This document shows, piece after piece, positions 1 to 9,690 of a DNA stretch of 64,000 bases (its first letter is position 1; each line of letters begins with the position of its first letter). Both the position numbers and the translations under genes were made by a program. The notes under the pieces are model-generated. The model was not told the origin of the DNA, did not search any database, and saw only the letters and a program-made list of their open reading frames with translations. Origin of the DNA: Methanoregulaceae archaeon (GTDB taxonomy: Archaea > Halobacteriota > Methanomicrobia > Methanomicrobiales > Methanospirillaceae); the NCBI GenBank assembly GCA_015660885.1, contig JACTUB010000002.1:62001-126000 (forward strand). The letters run 5' to 3'.

Positions 1-396
1 CCCTCTGACCGCACGCTGCAGGTAACCAACTACGAGATTGCACCGGGTATGTTTGAAAAGATCATCCGGTTAATGGGGAAACAGCCGGGCGATGTGAAAT
101 CACCGGTCAGTACCGACATGTACCAGGAGATGGTCACCACTATTGTCGGCAGGAGAAAGACCCTGACGGAGGTCAGTTTTGGCCAGATTCCCCCGTTGGT
201 CGGCATGAGTATCCAGAAGCTGATGAATATCGATCGTTTCATTGCCATTGCCTATGTCATCGAGGGGAAGCTGTATGGTACATCTGTCCTTGGAATGAAA
301 CCCGGTCAGCCCGATCCCTCAACAGAACTCCTGGAATCGTTTGCCCATATCGTTGCGATATCGCTCCGCAGGGACCTTGATGAGCGTGGGAGCTGA
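1..396 (+). CDS. GAF-domain protein, C-terminal fragment (5' end outside window)
   Basis: The frame is open from base 1 to the stop at 394-396, so this is the end of a gene that begins upstream. The visible 131 residues end in a GAF-like sensory fold, with a run of alternating hydrophobic strands (FIAIAYVIEGKLYGTSVLGM) and a closing helix of the type that normally follows GAF strand 6. No histidine-kinase core or output domain follows, so the protein ends with the sensory domain. Proteins of this layout in methanogens are usually PAS/GAF sensors. What lies N-terminal cannot be seen. The internal ATG at 49 is not preceded by a convincing ribosome-binding site and is not the likely start. Confidence 0.6.
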   Translation, partial: PSDRTLQVTNYEIAPGMFEKIIRLMGKQPGDVKSPVSTDMYQEMVTTIVGRRKTLTEVSFGQIPPLVGMSIQKLMNIDRFIAIAYVIEGKLYGTSVLGMKPGQPDPSTELLESFAHIVAISLRRDLDERGS

Positions 397-596
397 AGGA
401 TGGGAATATTTTATGTTAAAAATCTATGCGTGTGAATTTGTCCCTCTATTTTAATGTGAGACCGTAGGAATGAGTATTATGCCAGAAAACCGCTGTTTCT
501 AATTTTTCTCCTCGAAGGTTAAAGATTACAATTCAAATTTTTTCGTAATTTTACAACGGAAGATTCTATTATATTTCAAATTAATATCCGTCCATC

Positions 597-1757
597 ATGG
601 AGAATTCCTTCATAGTTATAGAATTAAAAGGATTTACCCAACTAGCAGTTGAGTTGTCAAAACGAATGGACCAAATTGGATTAACATCCGAAAGAGTTCG
701 AGGGGCTGGTATAGAAATTATTGAGCATATTTTTAAAATTGTCAACAAGAAAATTCCTTTTGTTTATAAAAAACAAATTGGTGCAGATACTTGGATTATT
801 AAATTCAATGATCTAGAAGATGCAATAAAATTTGGATATCATGTTTTTTCGTTATTATTAAAAAATATAAATGAGAATGGAATTTTTTTTCTAAAACCGT
901 CGATAGCAATCAATACTGGAGAACCGAGGTTTAAAGATGAGAAATTTATAGATGACAAATCAATAAGAACGTACAGGGTTGCAGATTCCGGAGAACCTTT
1001 CACTTTCTATATTTTAGATGATGCAATTAATTATTCAAAACAGTATTCATGGGTAAAAATTAAAGAAATTGATCAAGATAAAAGCATCCAATCAATAAAT
1101 TGGTTTGATATTAAGGATATTGATGTTAAACCTCTAATTGCCACAAAATTTGTTTTACCTACCTTGTTGTTGGATAGTGAAATAATTTATTCGAACACAC
1201 CAGTTGAAGCAATTAATAATATTCTTCATCAACAAGAGTCAGCACATTCAATTTTTACTTTTGGTGGACCTGTTCCAATCGATCCTCCTTATTATAAAAA
1301 ATATCTAAAAAACAGTATAAAATTAATTAAAAATAAGACAGATTGCACTTGGGTCGTACTATCATATATTCCATTAAACGAACCATTATTAGGTCTAACT
1401 TGGTTAGAGTTATGTAAGCGATTATCTGTTCAGTATCCACAAAGATTTACTTTCGCGGCATTTTTAATTCCCGAAGGTCAATTAAGACCATTTTCTTATC
1501 ATATTTACAATGAATCGATTGTTCAAATTGGATTACGTTCGTTTTCTCCTCAACATGGTGTGTCTATAATGAATGCAGCAATTATGATAAGAAATGAAAA
1601 AATAGCTAATAGATTTAAAAATGAATTTCAAGAGAATTTAAGGAAAATCGGTCCAATGAATGATGGGAATTATGCGAAAATTACCGACGAGATTAAAGGT
1701 GTTAATCAATATATTAAAAAGAAAGCTTTTGAAACAGTTGATAAATTGCTAAAATGA
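597..1757 (+). CDS. Protein with a degenerate class III nucleotide-cyclase-like domain and an unknown C-terminal domain
   Basis: A 386-residue soluble protein in very AT-rich DNA. Residues 6-12 (VIELKGFT) resemble the first strand of the class III cyclase fold, whose usual form is DIxGFT; the metal-binding Asp would be Glu. Residues about 60-71 (KQIGADTWIIKF) resemble the second metal strand (KxxGDxxxxxF) with the Asp displaced by one. Residues about 100-110 (PSIAINTGEP) match the RIGINTGE strand. The second half (about 190-386) is not recognised and has no membrane segment. It stands alone on its strand at the edge of a nuclease-rich island. It could be a nucleotide sensor or a divergent signal-producing enzyme such as those of Pycsar defence; activity is doubtful given the altered metal ligands. 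Domain assignment is by eye. Confidence 0.5.
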   Translation: MENSFIVIELKGFTQLAVELSKRMDQIGLTSERVRGAGIEIIEHIFKIVNKKIPFVYKKQIGADTWIIKFNDLEDAIKFGYHVFSLLLKNINENGIFFLKPSIAINTGEPRFKDEKFIDDKSIRTYRVADSGEPFTFYILDDAINYSKQYSWVKIKEIDQDKSIQSINWFDIKDIDVKPLIATKFVLPTLLLDSEIIYSNTPVEAINNILHQQESAHSIFTFGGPVPIDPPYYKKYLKNSIKLIKNKTDCTWVVLSYIPLNEPLLGLTWLELCKRLSVQYPQRFTFAAFLIPEGQLRPFSYHIYNESIVQIGLRSFSPQHGVSIMNAAIMIRNEKIANRFKNEFQENLRKIGPMNDGNYAKITDEIKGVNQYIKKKAFETVDKLLK

Positions 1758-2046
1758 TGCATCACAAAATTAGTGCAAAATGAAAATGAGTACAATAGAT
1801 GCCAAATTTTTATAGTTTTAGGGCTTCTTTTATGAACCGTCGAATTCTACGGGCTTAAAATTCATGTTGTTGAGTTGTTCCCATTCTCGAGACAGTATAA
1901 TCAAGATCCTCATTGAAGGCATATTTGCATGACTGCTCCTCGGAATAATGCAAGGGAAGAAACTTGTCAGAATCATGGGATTAACGTATATACCGCTTAA
2001 TAAAAAACGAAATTAGCCACACCAACAGAGATGTTCCGGTTTTATG

Positions 2047-2811
2047 TTAATGAATAAATTTTGCAGAAAATGATGTTTGGTCTGCGAGATAGACTCGTTG
2101 CTCTTCAAGATTGTATGTCGTGTTTTCAGGAGGGATTACTTGCGAATCCTTGACATTGATTGTGAAGCCATGCATTGTTGCTTCTGCAATATCCAAAATA
2201 ATGTGTCCTCCTTCAAAAGGGATTGATAAGTAACCTTCGAATTGATGAATTACTAAAGATCCCCTGCATTTAATTATATGAAAATCCTCGGGGGACACTT
2301 GTTTCTGAATGTAATTTAGTATACATTCGCGAGCATTCTTGTAATTTTTATAGTCAATAATGAATTGTTCACCAATCTTCAACTCTAGAGGCAACTCAAC
2401 AAGTGGTTGCATTTCTTCGTGCATTTGTATAATTGTTTCATAATGGGTCTTGCTTTTATCATCAACTATACCGCCGTTGTGGGTTAGGATATGTCTGATT
2501 TGCCATAACAAAAGGATCGTGAATTCTTCATTATTAGTGGGATTATTCTTTAAAGTGACAGGTTTTTTTCTGAACTTTTCACGGATGAAAACATCAAAAG
2601 CGTCCATTAATTTTTGCAGTGATGCAACATGATTATCGTGACCATCTTTTTGTGCCATTTGATCACGATATTCAATTTTCGCTAGTTCGGAAAATGCAAC
2701 AGCAGTTCTGGGGATTTTGTCCGGGATCTTATAATGAATACTTATTGGATATTTTCCTATTTTTCTTTCCTCGATATGAGGGTCCTTGAACGTTATTTTA
2801 TCCGGTTGCAT
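2047..2811 (-). CDS. HEPN-like protein of unknown function
   Basis: 254 residues, no signal peptide or membrane segment. The middle of the protein is helical and carries WQIRHILTHNGG near residues 105-116, which contains R-x4-H, the signature of HEPN ribonucleases and HEPN-like proteins (often written RxxxxH, frequently followed by N-G). The C-terminal part is strand-rich and unrecognised. HEPN proteins are typical of toxin-antitoxin, abortive-infection and other defence loci, which agrees with the neighbouring restriction-modification gene, but also occur as inactive scaffolds. No antitoxin-like nucleotidyltransferase gene adjoins it. The start at 2811 is the first ATG and I see no better one. 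Confidence 0.5.
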   Translation of the reverse strand: MQPDKITFKDPHIEERKIGKYPISIHYKIPDKIPRTAVAFSELAKIEYRDQMAQKDGHDNHVASLQKLMDAFDVFIREKFRKKPVTLKNNPTNNEEFTILLLWQIRHILTHNGGIVDDKSKTHYETIIQMHEEMQPLVELPLELKIGEQFIIDYKNYKNARECILNYIQKQVSPEDFHIIKCRGSLVIHQFEGYLSIPFEGGHIILDIAEATMHGFTINVKDSQVIPPENTTYNLEEQRVYLADQTSFSAKFIH

Positions 2812-2971
2812 CTCAATGTAATTTTATCCGGATAAATAATAATTGAATCGCTAAATTATTTTGTAACAGTTAAATGGATCAGGAAATTGAATTAGAATTA
2901 TAGAGATCGAAGATGTGATTGGGAAGTAAACCATTATACAATATTTCAATTTTAAGAGATTGCAACCGAAT

Positions 2972-3459
2972 ATGATGGAAAAAAGCACAAGACATTCGAA
3001 GATAATCGGCAATTTCGGAGAACAATTGCCAATTGGTTATCGCGTTCTGGATTCGAGGTCGTTTTGGTAGATCATACAGGAATTGATATTATTGCCTTTA
3101 ATAAAAAACTGAATAAACGGATTGGAATATCAGTTAAATCTCGAACAAGAACAAAAGGAACCGAAAAGACATTTGTGAATATTTTTCGTAGAGATGATAA
3201 TGACAGACAAAAAATAATTGAATCGAATAAAGCATTTGCCTGTGGACCCTGGATTTGTGTTTATGTTGAAACTGCAAACTATGCACATATTTATCTGTTA
3301 TCGCTTGATCATTACGATGAAAAAAATCGTCCTAATCCTGACAATAAAACTGATACCTGGAAGATGGGAGAGAAGAATAAACAAGAATATGATAAAGATT
3401 CAGATTTAAATTATATCAAAATTTTATTTGATGAAAAAAATTGGAATTGTGGAGATTAA
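2972..3459 (+). pseudogene. PD-(D/E)xK-like nuclease gene with an internal frameshift
   Basis: The N-terminal piece starts at ATG 2972 and reads to a stop at 3068-3070 in one frame (MMEKSTRHSKIIGNFGEQL...). The rest reads to 3459 in another frame, and its upstream extension (ANWLSRSGFEVVLVDHTG) joins naturally to the first piece near 3025-3035. One missing base there would restore a protein of about 161 residues. After the joint the sequence DHTGIDIIAF...GISVKSRT has the spacing of a PD-(D/E)xK fold, with Ser where the acidic residue of (D/E)xK is expected. Related genes normally read this stretch as one domain (recollection, not search). The break may be real decay or a sequencing error. Confidence 0.6.
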
Positions 3460-4365
3460 TTCGACTCATAACTTTTGACAATCAGCTCTTTTGCTCTTGA
3501 AAGATCTTTTTCAGATTTGAGAATAATCATCAAATCCCCGGTTCCCCAATGTCCGATATTCTTATAATCTTCAGTAAAACCTGGTTCTAAAGTCAATGAT
3601 TTTGGATCGATTTTTACAAATACTCGAATTTCTTTTGTTTTAGGATGGATCTCGACACAGGCAAAGTTCTTGATTCGTTTAAATGCTATATAATATTTTA
3701 AAACGTTAATTTGAACATCATCACCTAATGCCTCCATGAAAGCCTTCAGGGATTCATATCTGTCTTGTAATTCTGGATCGGATTCGATCAATAGATCACT
3801 TACAGTTTTGTATTTTGTTCCCTTCCGTGGAATTTCCATATCTTTGATTATTTGAGTATTTTGAGTCGTTGTCGAATTAACTAGTTCGAGGAGCAAAAGA
3901 TCGGACTGGTATTTACAATATCGTATCAGCTCGATATTTCTTGGGATCTGCTTGACTGCGTGAATATCATATTTTGAGAAATCACCAGCGATGCAAAGGA
4001 GCCGTGGGCTGCTCCAATCAATTTTTTCGGCATATTCTTTACCGAGATTTTTCAAGTAATTCAAACTCACCGCGATGATCAAAAAGCCAGTCAAGATAGT
4101 AAAGACCTTGGTTGATTACCGCTTCATTGATCGCCCTTTTGTATTCAATAATTACTGGTAGGCCGTTTTCATCAAGACCAAGACTGTCGACTCTCCCTCC
4201 ATGGGTTTTACCAGTAGGGTATTCTGATGCAAGAAATTTTATTCCCAGAAGAGACTCCAGATTCTTTTCCATGAAGGTCTGGAGGGATTTTTCCAATTCA
4301 ACAGAGGATCCTTTCAATTCCTTTGCATTGAATCCTTCCATTTTAAATATACGAATATCGCCCAT
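3456..4365 (-). pseudogene. NucS/DUF91-like plus DUF5655 protein, frameshifted
   Basis: Two overlapping minus-strand frames form one gene. The first (4365 to about 4045) encodes a nuclease-like domain: SLQTFMEKNLESLLGIKFLA, then GGRVDSLGLDENGLPVIIEYK, where D...EYK matches a PD-(D/E)xK core as in DUF91/NucS-like proteins. The second (from about 4070 to 3456) begins in frame again at LGKEYAEKIDW and ends with a DUF5655-type transport-associated domain. The switch lies in a run of five A residues (minus strand, near 4050); four would keep one frame of about 300 residues. Family members are continuous over this joint. The stop overlaps that of the convergent gene on the plus strand by 4 bases. 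Sequencing error at a homopolymer is a real alternative. Confidence 0.65.
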
Positions 4366-4439
4366 AGTATAATCCCGAATTGACTATCTTTTTTCATAGA
4401 ATAAATAGTGCTAACACTCCAAAATCTCAAAAAAGGAGA

Positions 4440-5435
4440 TTAATTTCGACAAGGAATAATATTAATTATTTTTTTTATCGCATCTCCTGACAAAACAATT
4501 TTTCTTCTGCCAATATATCCGGCTAACTGATACGGTGTAATTACGTCGATATATTTATCAAATCTATTGCCCGAATGAGAGCCGTGCATCGAGACAATAA
4601 CCGTCCGAATTCTGGGGCTTTCTCCTCTCCAATAGTAATCTTTTAAGAAATACCATAATGCCAGGCTTGAGCGTCTTGCCTGCCAGATTAATTTATCAGA
4701 TTTTGTTTCAATATCGGAAGTTTTCCAGTTTTTTGTTTCTATTAAAAAAATCCCGGTTGGACCTACGACAATATGGTCGATCTGGCAGGTCTTGATATAT
4801 TCATCTCTTTCACGCCAGCGTATGGCCTTGGAAAAATGGAGATTTACATCATTTAGTACATGAAATTCATCGGACAACTGGGAGAGTGCATTGATCACCA
4901 ATTCCTCTCCTTGTGCCCCAATAAGGAATGAAATATTATCAGTTATAAATTTCTGAGTATAGACGACTTTATTGCATTCGTTTTTAATTATATATGGTTT
5001 GTTTGCGATGAGACCAGCCTTTTGGAATTGAACATTTCTCAATTCTCTTGATATATGCGAATAAGGACTGTAAATCCTATGCGACCTTAATTTGATGGCA
5101 ATCCAATATTGAATTTTGTAACCGAGAAATCTGATAATATTCTCGGTTGTATTGATCTTTGTATTGATTTTGGTGATATCTCTATCAACTTCCACAGTGC
5201 GGCGGGCGATACTTTCTCGCAATTGGCTATCGAGTCTTACTTCATCATTGCCTAAACTGAATATCATCTGGTCTTGTTGTTGCTGAACGGTAATTTCAGT
5301 CTCGGCAATGATAGTCTCATAATTGTTATGAAAATGAGTGACCTCTTCTAGTGTTGCCAGTTTTTTCCCGTTTATGGGTTTAATTCCCTTCAATAGATAT
5401 TTTGTACTTCCGGAAATTCCGTGGATTCTGGCCAT
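4440..5435 (-). CDS. NERD-domain (nuclease-related) protein
   Basis: 331 residues. The N-terminal half is polar and helical with coiled-coil character (about 40-110). The C-terminal half holds the NERD domain: GAQGEELVINALSQL (about 173-187), a VLND strand, QIDHIVVGPTGIFLIETKNW (about 218-237) with the Asp and the ETK that form the PD-(D/E)xK-like active site, then a PYQL helix and a closing hydrophobic strand. NERD domains are predicted nucleases, often beside restriction systems or mobile DNA. The gene lies 18 bases downstream of the type IIG-like gene on the same strand and is probably co-transcribed with it. Exact substrate unknown. Confidence 0.8.
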   Translation of the reverse strand: MARIHGISGSTKYLLKGIKPINGKKLATLEEVTHFHNNYETIIAETEITVQQQQDQMIFSLGNDEVRLDSQLRESIARRTVEVDRDITKINTKINTTENIIRFLGYKIQYWIAIKLRSHRIYSPYSHISRELRNVQFQKAGLIANKPYIIKNECNKVVYTQKFITDNISFLIGAQGEELVINALSQLSDEFHVLNDVNLHFSKAIRWRERDEYIKTCQIDHIVVGPTGIFLIETKNWKTSDIETKSDKLIWQARRSSLALWYFLKDYYWRGESPRIRTVIVSMHGSHSGNRFDKYIDVITPYQLAGYIGRRKIVLSGDAIKKIINIIPCRN

Positions 5436-5453
5436 ATTTTTATACTTGAATAG

Positions 5454-8400
5454 CTATCCCTCAATGATTTTAATTTCTTCTTTATTCAGTCCGTACAATT
5501 TGTAAACAATCTGATCAATCAAAGCATCGGTTGCTTCAATCTTCGCTATAAGCGGTTTTAATTTTCCACAGGAATCAGTATACCAGGCTTCAAGATTTTT
5601 ACGGTTCTTAGGACTCTTGGGATTGTATCCCTCTTTGATCTTATTTATGTTCTTCATGAGTATTTCGACAAATTTGACGAAATCATTAACGTAATATTCC
5701 TGAATCACGGTCTTGTTGGACAGGGTGTCAATCGATGCACCAATCTCACTTTCAACGAAATTGAGGAAGGTTCTGATCTCGGCATTTTTCGCTTTGTTCA
5801 TCTCGACCATCTGTTCGGCAAGGAGCGCAAGAAGATCATGGACAACATCAGATTCCTCCGGTTTCGTGGAAAGTCGTGCATCCACAAATGTGAGGAGCGG
5901 CTGCGGATCTGTGCTTTGTGTGAATGATTGGTACATACCCTTTGCTTCGGTTATCAGCGAAGATCTGCGGTCGGTGGGAGTAGTGAAGGATATGCGGCGG
6001 ATGGGGAATGCACGCACTTGCTTTGGATACGTATGAGAGTATGATCCTTGTAATGTCCCGGTTGCAAACACTTCTTTAAAGTACCAAGACATGAGTGAAC
6101 TCGCAACCACTCCTAATGTGTAAAAAAGGCTGGGAATGTTATTTTTCAGATGTGGATACCCTTCAAATTCTGATTGTGCACTAGTCCCTTCCACATTCTC
6201 ATAAGGTGTTACACAGGTGACCAGATGATCACAATAAAGTTCATCTGCATCATATGCGACGACTATTTTTTCATTTTTATCAGTCACATCTCGAACAAGA
6301 ATCTTTGGATTCTCAAAAAGTTCAGGAACGCGTGGTCCGTACATAAGATCAGGTTTGTAATCAAGGAAACGACCATCAAGATCAATTTCATAGCGATGGA
6401 GTGTTTTGCCATCGAAAAATCGTTTCGCGTTTCCTATTGGCTTTTTCGTGATTATGTCTGCCTTTTTAAACGATAACTTATCCTTACTATGAACTGTTGC
6501 CCCAACCATTACGTAACAGAATTGTCCAAGATGATAAGAATTGGAATCGATTTTTTCGATTAATTTCGCTGATCCACCTTCAACAGCTTTTGGCCGGAAT
6601 TGATTGGTTGGTCCAACTAGCCATTTTGACAAAGGCACTTCATAAAGTGGCTGAGCAGGTTCATTTAATCGAGGTGGTTTTTCATAGATTACTTTGTTAT
6701 CCATTGCTGGTATTTTTTTGAGAATTACATAAATTGAACAATGACGTGAGGCATCCTCAAATACATTTTCTTCATCGTACTGAGTCCATCGAACGAGCGT
6801 AAGATCATGCACAATTGAACGTCTAAGCTTAGCTGCATATTTTTCCCGACCAACTGCATCGGGCAAGATAAAAGACTGATACCCTCCAGATTTCATGAAT
6901 TTAAGGGCAATAGAAACAAATGGAATATATAAATCCCAATGACCCGATAAGAACTCTTTATGAGGACTTAATGCTGCTATAGCGTTACGACTCACATCAT
7001 CAAGATCGGTCATTGCCCAAGCATTTGAATATGGTGGATTCCCGATTATAGCGTCCCAACCCGGATTCTCCCTAAGCTTCCCGGCATCAAAAAATATTTC
7101 CGGAAACTCTAATTCCCAATAGAAAAATGATTTTTCTTTCGCAACATCACAGGCCTGCTTAAACCATGCTGGCTTCGTTTTATATTGCCACTCGCTCTCA
7201 TTACCGGCAACGGCCCAGACAAGATCCTGATACAACGCCTCGGAAGATTTCTTTTCGGTGGGTGTTATCGTATTCCCAAAATACGTTGCGGTATAGACAT
7301 TCGCAAGCCCTTTGGCTCGCTGATACTCCGGTAAACGCCTGAACTCCTCAAACGCTTTCTCTTTCCGTTTGATATCCTCCAATCGGTCTTCTTCAATCGC
7401 TTCGAGCTCTGCGATTTTGGAAAGAATATGTCCGATGAATCGGGGGGAGATAGAAGTAGGTAGCTCGGTCTGATTCATCTCTTTGGGTTCTTTACCAGGA
7501 TAATATCGAAGATTTGTAAGTCTTGCCCCAATCAGGCTATTTCCCTGCTTCAACCGGTGATCGAGAAATGAGAGTGGTTTATCCTTGCTTATCGTGGTAA
7601 GCCAGAGTCCGACCTTTGCCAGTTCCACTGCAAGTTCGTTAAGATCGACACCATAAATACAATGTGAAACCACATCGCGCTTGGCCCAGTCATTTGTATA
7701 CGGTGCAGTGTCAGCGACTTTTCCCGCTTCGTAATCCTTCTGGACTGCCTCAAGAAGTTTCTGCGAGAGGAAGTCTACTGTACCGACAAGAAAATGTCCG
7801 CTCCCCATCGCAGGATCGAGCACATTTATCGAAAGGGTCGCATCTATATAACTCTCATTCTTTTCCTGCGCTATCTTCCATTTCTCTTCAACAACCGGAC
7901 CAATCGTGTTCTTCACAATATAATTCACGATATAATCTGGTGTATAGTACGAGCCGGTCGATTTCCGTTCACCTTTATCAGTCGCAAGATAGAGATGTCC
8001 TGTACGAACCCGATCATTTTCACCAAAATCCGTGAATACTTTCTTCTGTTTCCGGTCCGCGTTATATTCGTCCAGAGTTCTCCATTCGCCATCACTCACG
8101 ATAAGATCAGATTCAGCTACCCGGAGTTTGTATTCGAGCAATCCTTCATAGATACTACCGAGATGCCGGATTTCAAGTGTTGAATAATCCACAAAATCCC
8201 GGTGCCCATCCTTGAGTTTACTTCGGGAAAGAAAATCTATCGCATCCGCGAGGTATTTATCGCAAATCTCCCATTGTTCTAGATCCGGGTGTTTTTCAGG
8301 ATCGAATAAACCCCCATTATAAGCCGGGATGTGATATTCCTCTTTAGGAATCCCAAAGGATTCGCTTCCTTGATTAACCAGTTTAAAGAGATCCTTGAGA

Positions 8401-9431
8401 TCTGCGAGTAACAGGGTCTTGATAGAATCGTAACGCTGATCCATCGGTCCGTCCTGCACTTCTGCTATGGCATGTTTCAACCTATGAAAGCTGTAGTAGT
8501 TAAGATAACGCGGGTCATTGAGATCCAACAATCCCTTCCCTTCTGCATAGAGCAGGAACAGGAAACGATACAATAAAATCATTGTATTATTCTGAACACG
8601 AACAAGTGTCGCCGAATCTTTGCTATCAAGATGATTAGATTTTCGTTCGATAAATCCTTCAGCGATCCGTTTCATAGCCCAGTAAATATTTTCTTTGAGG
8701 CTGTCGCCGATATTTGCAGCATAATCAAAAGACCCTTTCAGAACACGATCAAGAAACGCTGGGCCGTCTTTTGATGGAATGAACGCATCTTTCCGGAAGA
8801 AATAATAGAAAAATCTGAATGCTTCAGAATTATCTGATGCAATCAGTGATGGCAAATCAATTTCAAGATAATTATCACGGCGTCGGTCTTTGCAATAGAG
8901 CCGCCAGATTCTCCCATTGGAAAGGATACCCCATTTGGGCTCGGTGTCAAGCAGATACAACCAGAGCTGAAGACTTGGATTAAGGCTTCGATTGTATTCG
9001 TCCTTGCCAATCCTGTCAAGTTCGACTGTCCATTGTTTTACTTCACCAATGGCGATCGCATTCGTGAAAAAATCGCGCTTATTTTTATCTTTATGCGCAT
9101 CATCACGTGACTTTCGATCAGAAAAAAGAGCGTAATCGGGAAATTCCCTTGATCTTGTTCTTTCCGTCACTTCAAACTCGAAACCCAATAGGGTGAAGAC
9201 ATGCTTAAAAAAGCGCTCTTCAAGTTGTTTTTCATTTAAGGTCTCAAAGAACACAGATTCGCGATGATAAATTTTTTTAATCTCTTCGAACACAGCTATA
9301 TGTTCATTCTTTTTCCATTCGGGACTCGTGTGAATATATTTTTCAAGATAATAATTTGAAAAAAGATTGTTGTTATGATACGTGATAAACGAAGTCTGTG
9401 TCATGGAAAAATCCTGTTTCTGATGAAACAT
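5454..9431 (-). CDS. Type IIG-like (Eco57I family) restriction endonuclease-methyltransferase
   Basis: 1325 residues combining a nuclease and an adenine methyltransferase in one chain. The nuclease is N-terminal: FPDY (97-100) and GEVK (129-132) give the PD...ExK site. A helical linker follows. The methyltransferase region has TGSYYTP (492-498), the AdoMet-binding motif I DPAMGSGHFL (539-548), motif IV NPPY (798-801) typical of N6-adenine enzymes, and a long C-terminal specificity region. Size and order match Eco57I-like IIG enzymes; a BREX PglX-like enzyme is also possible but PglX lacks this clear N-terminal nuclease and no other BREX gene is present. The next ATG in frame (9404) has an AGGA 8 bases upstream and may be the true start. 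The reading frame is intact, unlike two neighbours. Confidence 0.88.
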   Translation of the reverse strand: MFHQKQDFSMTQTSFITYHNNNLFSNYYLEKYIHTSPEWKKNEHIAVFEEIKKIYHRESVFFETLNEKQLEERFFKHVFTLLGFEFEVTERTRSREFPDYALFSDRKSRDDAHKDKNKRDFFTNAIAIGEVKQWTVELDRIGKDEYNRSLNPSLQLWLYLLDTEPKWGILSNGRIWRLYCKDRRRDNYLEIDLPSLIASDNSEAFRFFYYFFRKDAFIPSKDGPAFLDRVLKGSFDYAANIGDSLKENIYWAMKRIAEGFIERKSNHLDSKDSATLVRVQNNTMILLYRFLFLLYAEGKGLLDLNDPRYLNYYSFHRLKHAIAEVQDGPMDQRYDSIKTLLLADLKDLFKLVNQGSESFGIPKEEYHIPAYNGGLFDPEKHPDLEQWEICDKYLADAIDFLSRSKLKDGHRDFVDYSTLEIRHLGSIYEGLLEYKLRVAESDLIVSDGEWRTLDEYNADRKQKKVFTDFGENDRVRTGHLYLATDKGERKSTGSYYTPDYIVNYIVKNTIGPVVEEKWKIAQEKNESYIDATLSINVLDPAMGSGHFLVGTVDFLSQKLLEAVQKDYEAGKVADTAPYTNDWAKRDVVSHCIYGVDLNELAVELAKVGLWLTTISKDKPLSFLDHRLKQGNSLIGARLTNLRYYPGKEPKEMNQTELPTSISPRFIGHILSKIAELEAIEEDRLEDIKRKEKAFEEFRRLPEYQRAKGLANVYTATYFGNTITPTEKKSSEALYQDLVWAVAGNESEWQYKTKPAWFKQACDVAKEKSFFYWELEFPEIFFDAGKLRENPGWDAIIGNPPYSNAWAMTDLDDVSRNAIAALSPHKEFLSGHWDLYIPFVSIALKFMKSGGYQSFILPDAVGREKYAAKLRRSIVHDLTLVRWTQYDEENVFEDASRHCSIYVILKKIPAMDNKVIYEKPPRLNEPAQPLYEVPLSKWLVGPTNQFRPKAVEGGSAKLIEKIDSNSYHLGQFCYVMVGATVHSKDKLSFKKADIITKKPIGNAKRFFDGKTLHRYEIDLDGRFLDYKPDLMYGPRVPELFENPKILVRDVTDKNEKIVVAYDADELYCDHLVTCVTPYENVEGTSAQSEFEGYPHLKNNIPSLFYTLGVVASSLMSWYFKEVFATGTLQGSYSHTYPKQVRAFPIRRISFTTPTDRRSSLITEAKGMYQSFTQSTDPQPLLTFVDARLSTKPEESDVVHDLLALLAEQMVEMNKAKNAEIRTFLNFVESEIGASIDTLSNKTVIQEYYVNDFVKFVEILMKNINKIKEGYNPKSPKNRKNLEAWYTDSCGKLKPLIAKIEATDALIDQIVYKLYGLNKEEIKIIEG

Positions 9432-9690
9432 TACTAAGTAACTCTATTTAATTCTTGATAATTTAAAAAAAATACATTACAATTGTCCTTCGTCACACAT
9501 GGATGCGGATGAGATGATAGCGAAGAAGCGGATGGAGGCGTTTATACAAAATTCTTGGAAAATATTCTGGCAATGATCGGTGAGAGGTACAAGCCAAATA
9601 AAAAATTCATGTTTTTTCACGTGTTCTTTTTTAAAACCAAAAATCCCCGCCCAACCTCAATATTTTTGCCTGACCTGAACCCTATACGTA

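Noticed and set aside
5454..9431. BREX or DISARM system
   Set aside because: No PglZ, BrxL, BrxC, DrmA or DrmB-type gene is present in the neighbourhood, and the enzyme has its own N-terminal nuclease motif.
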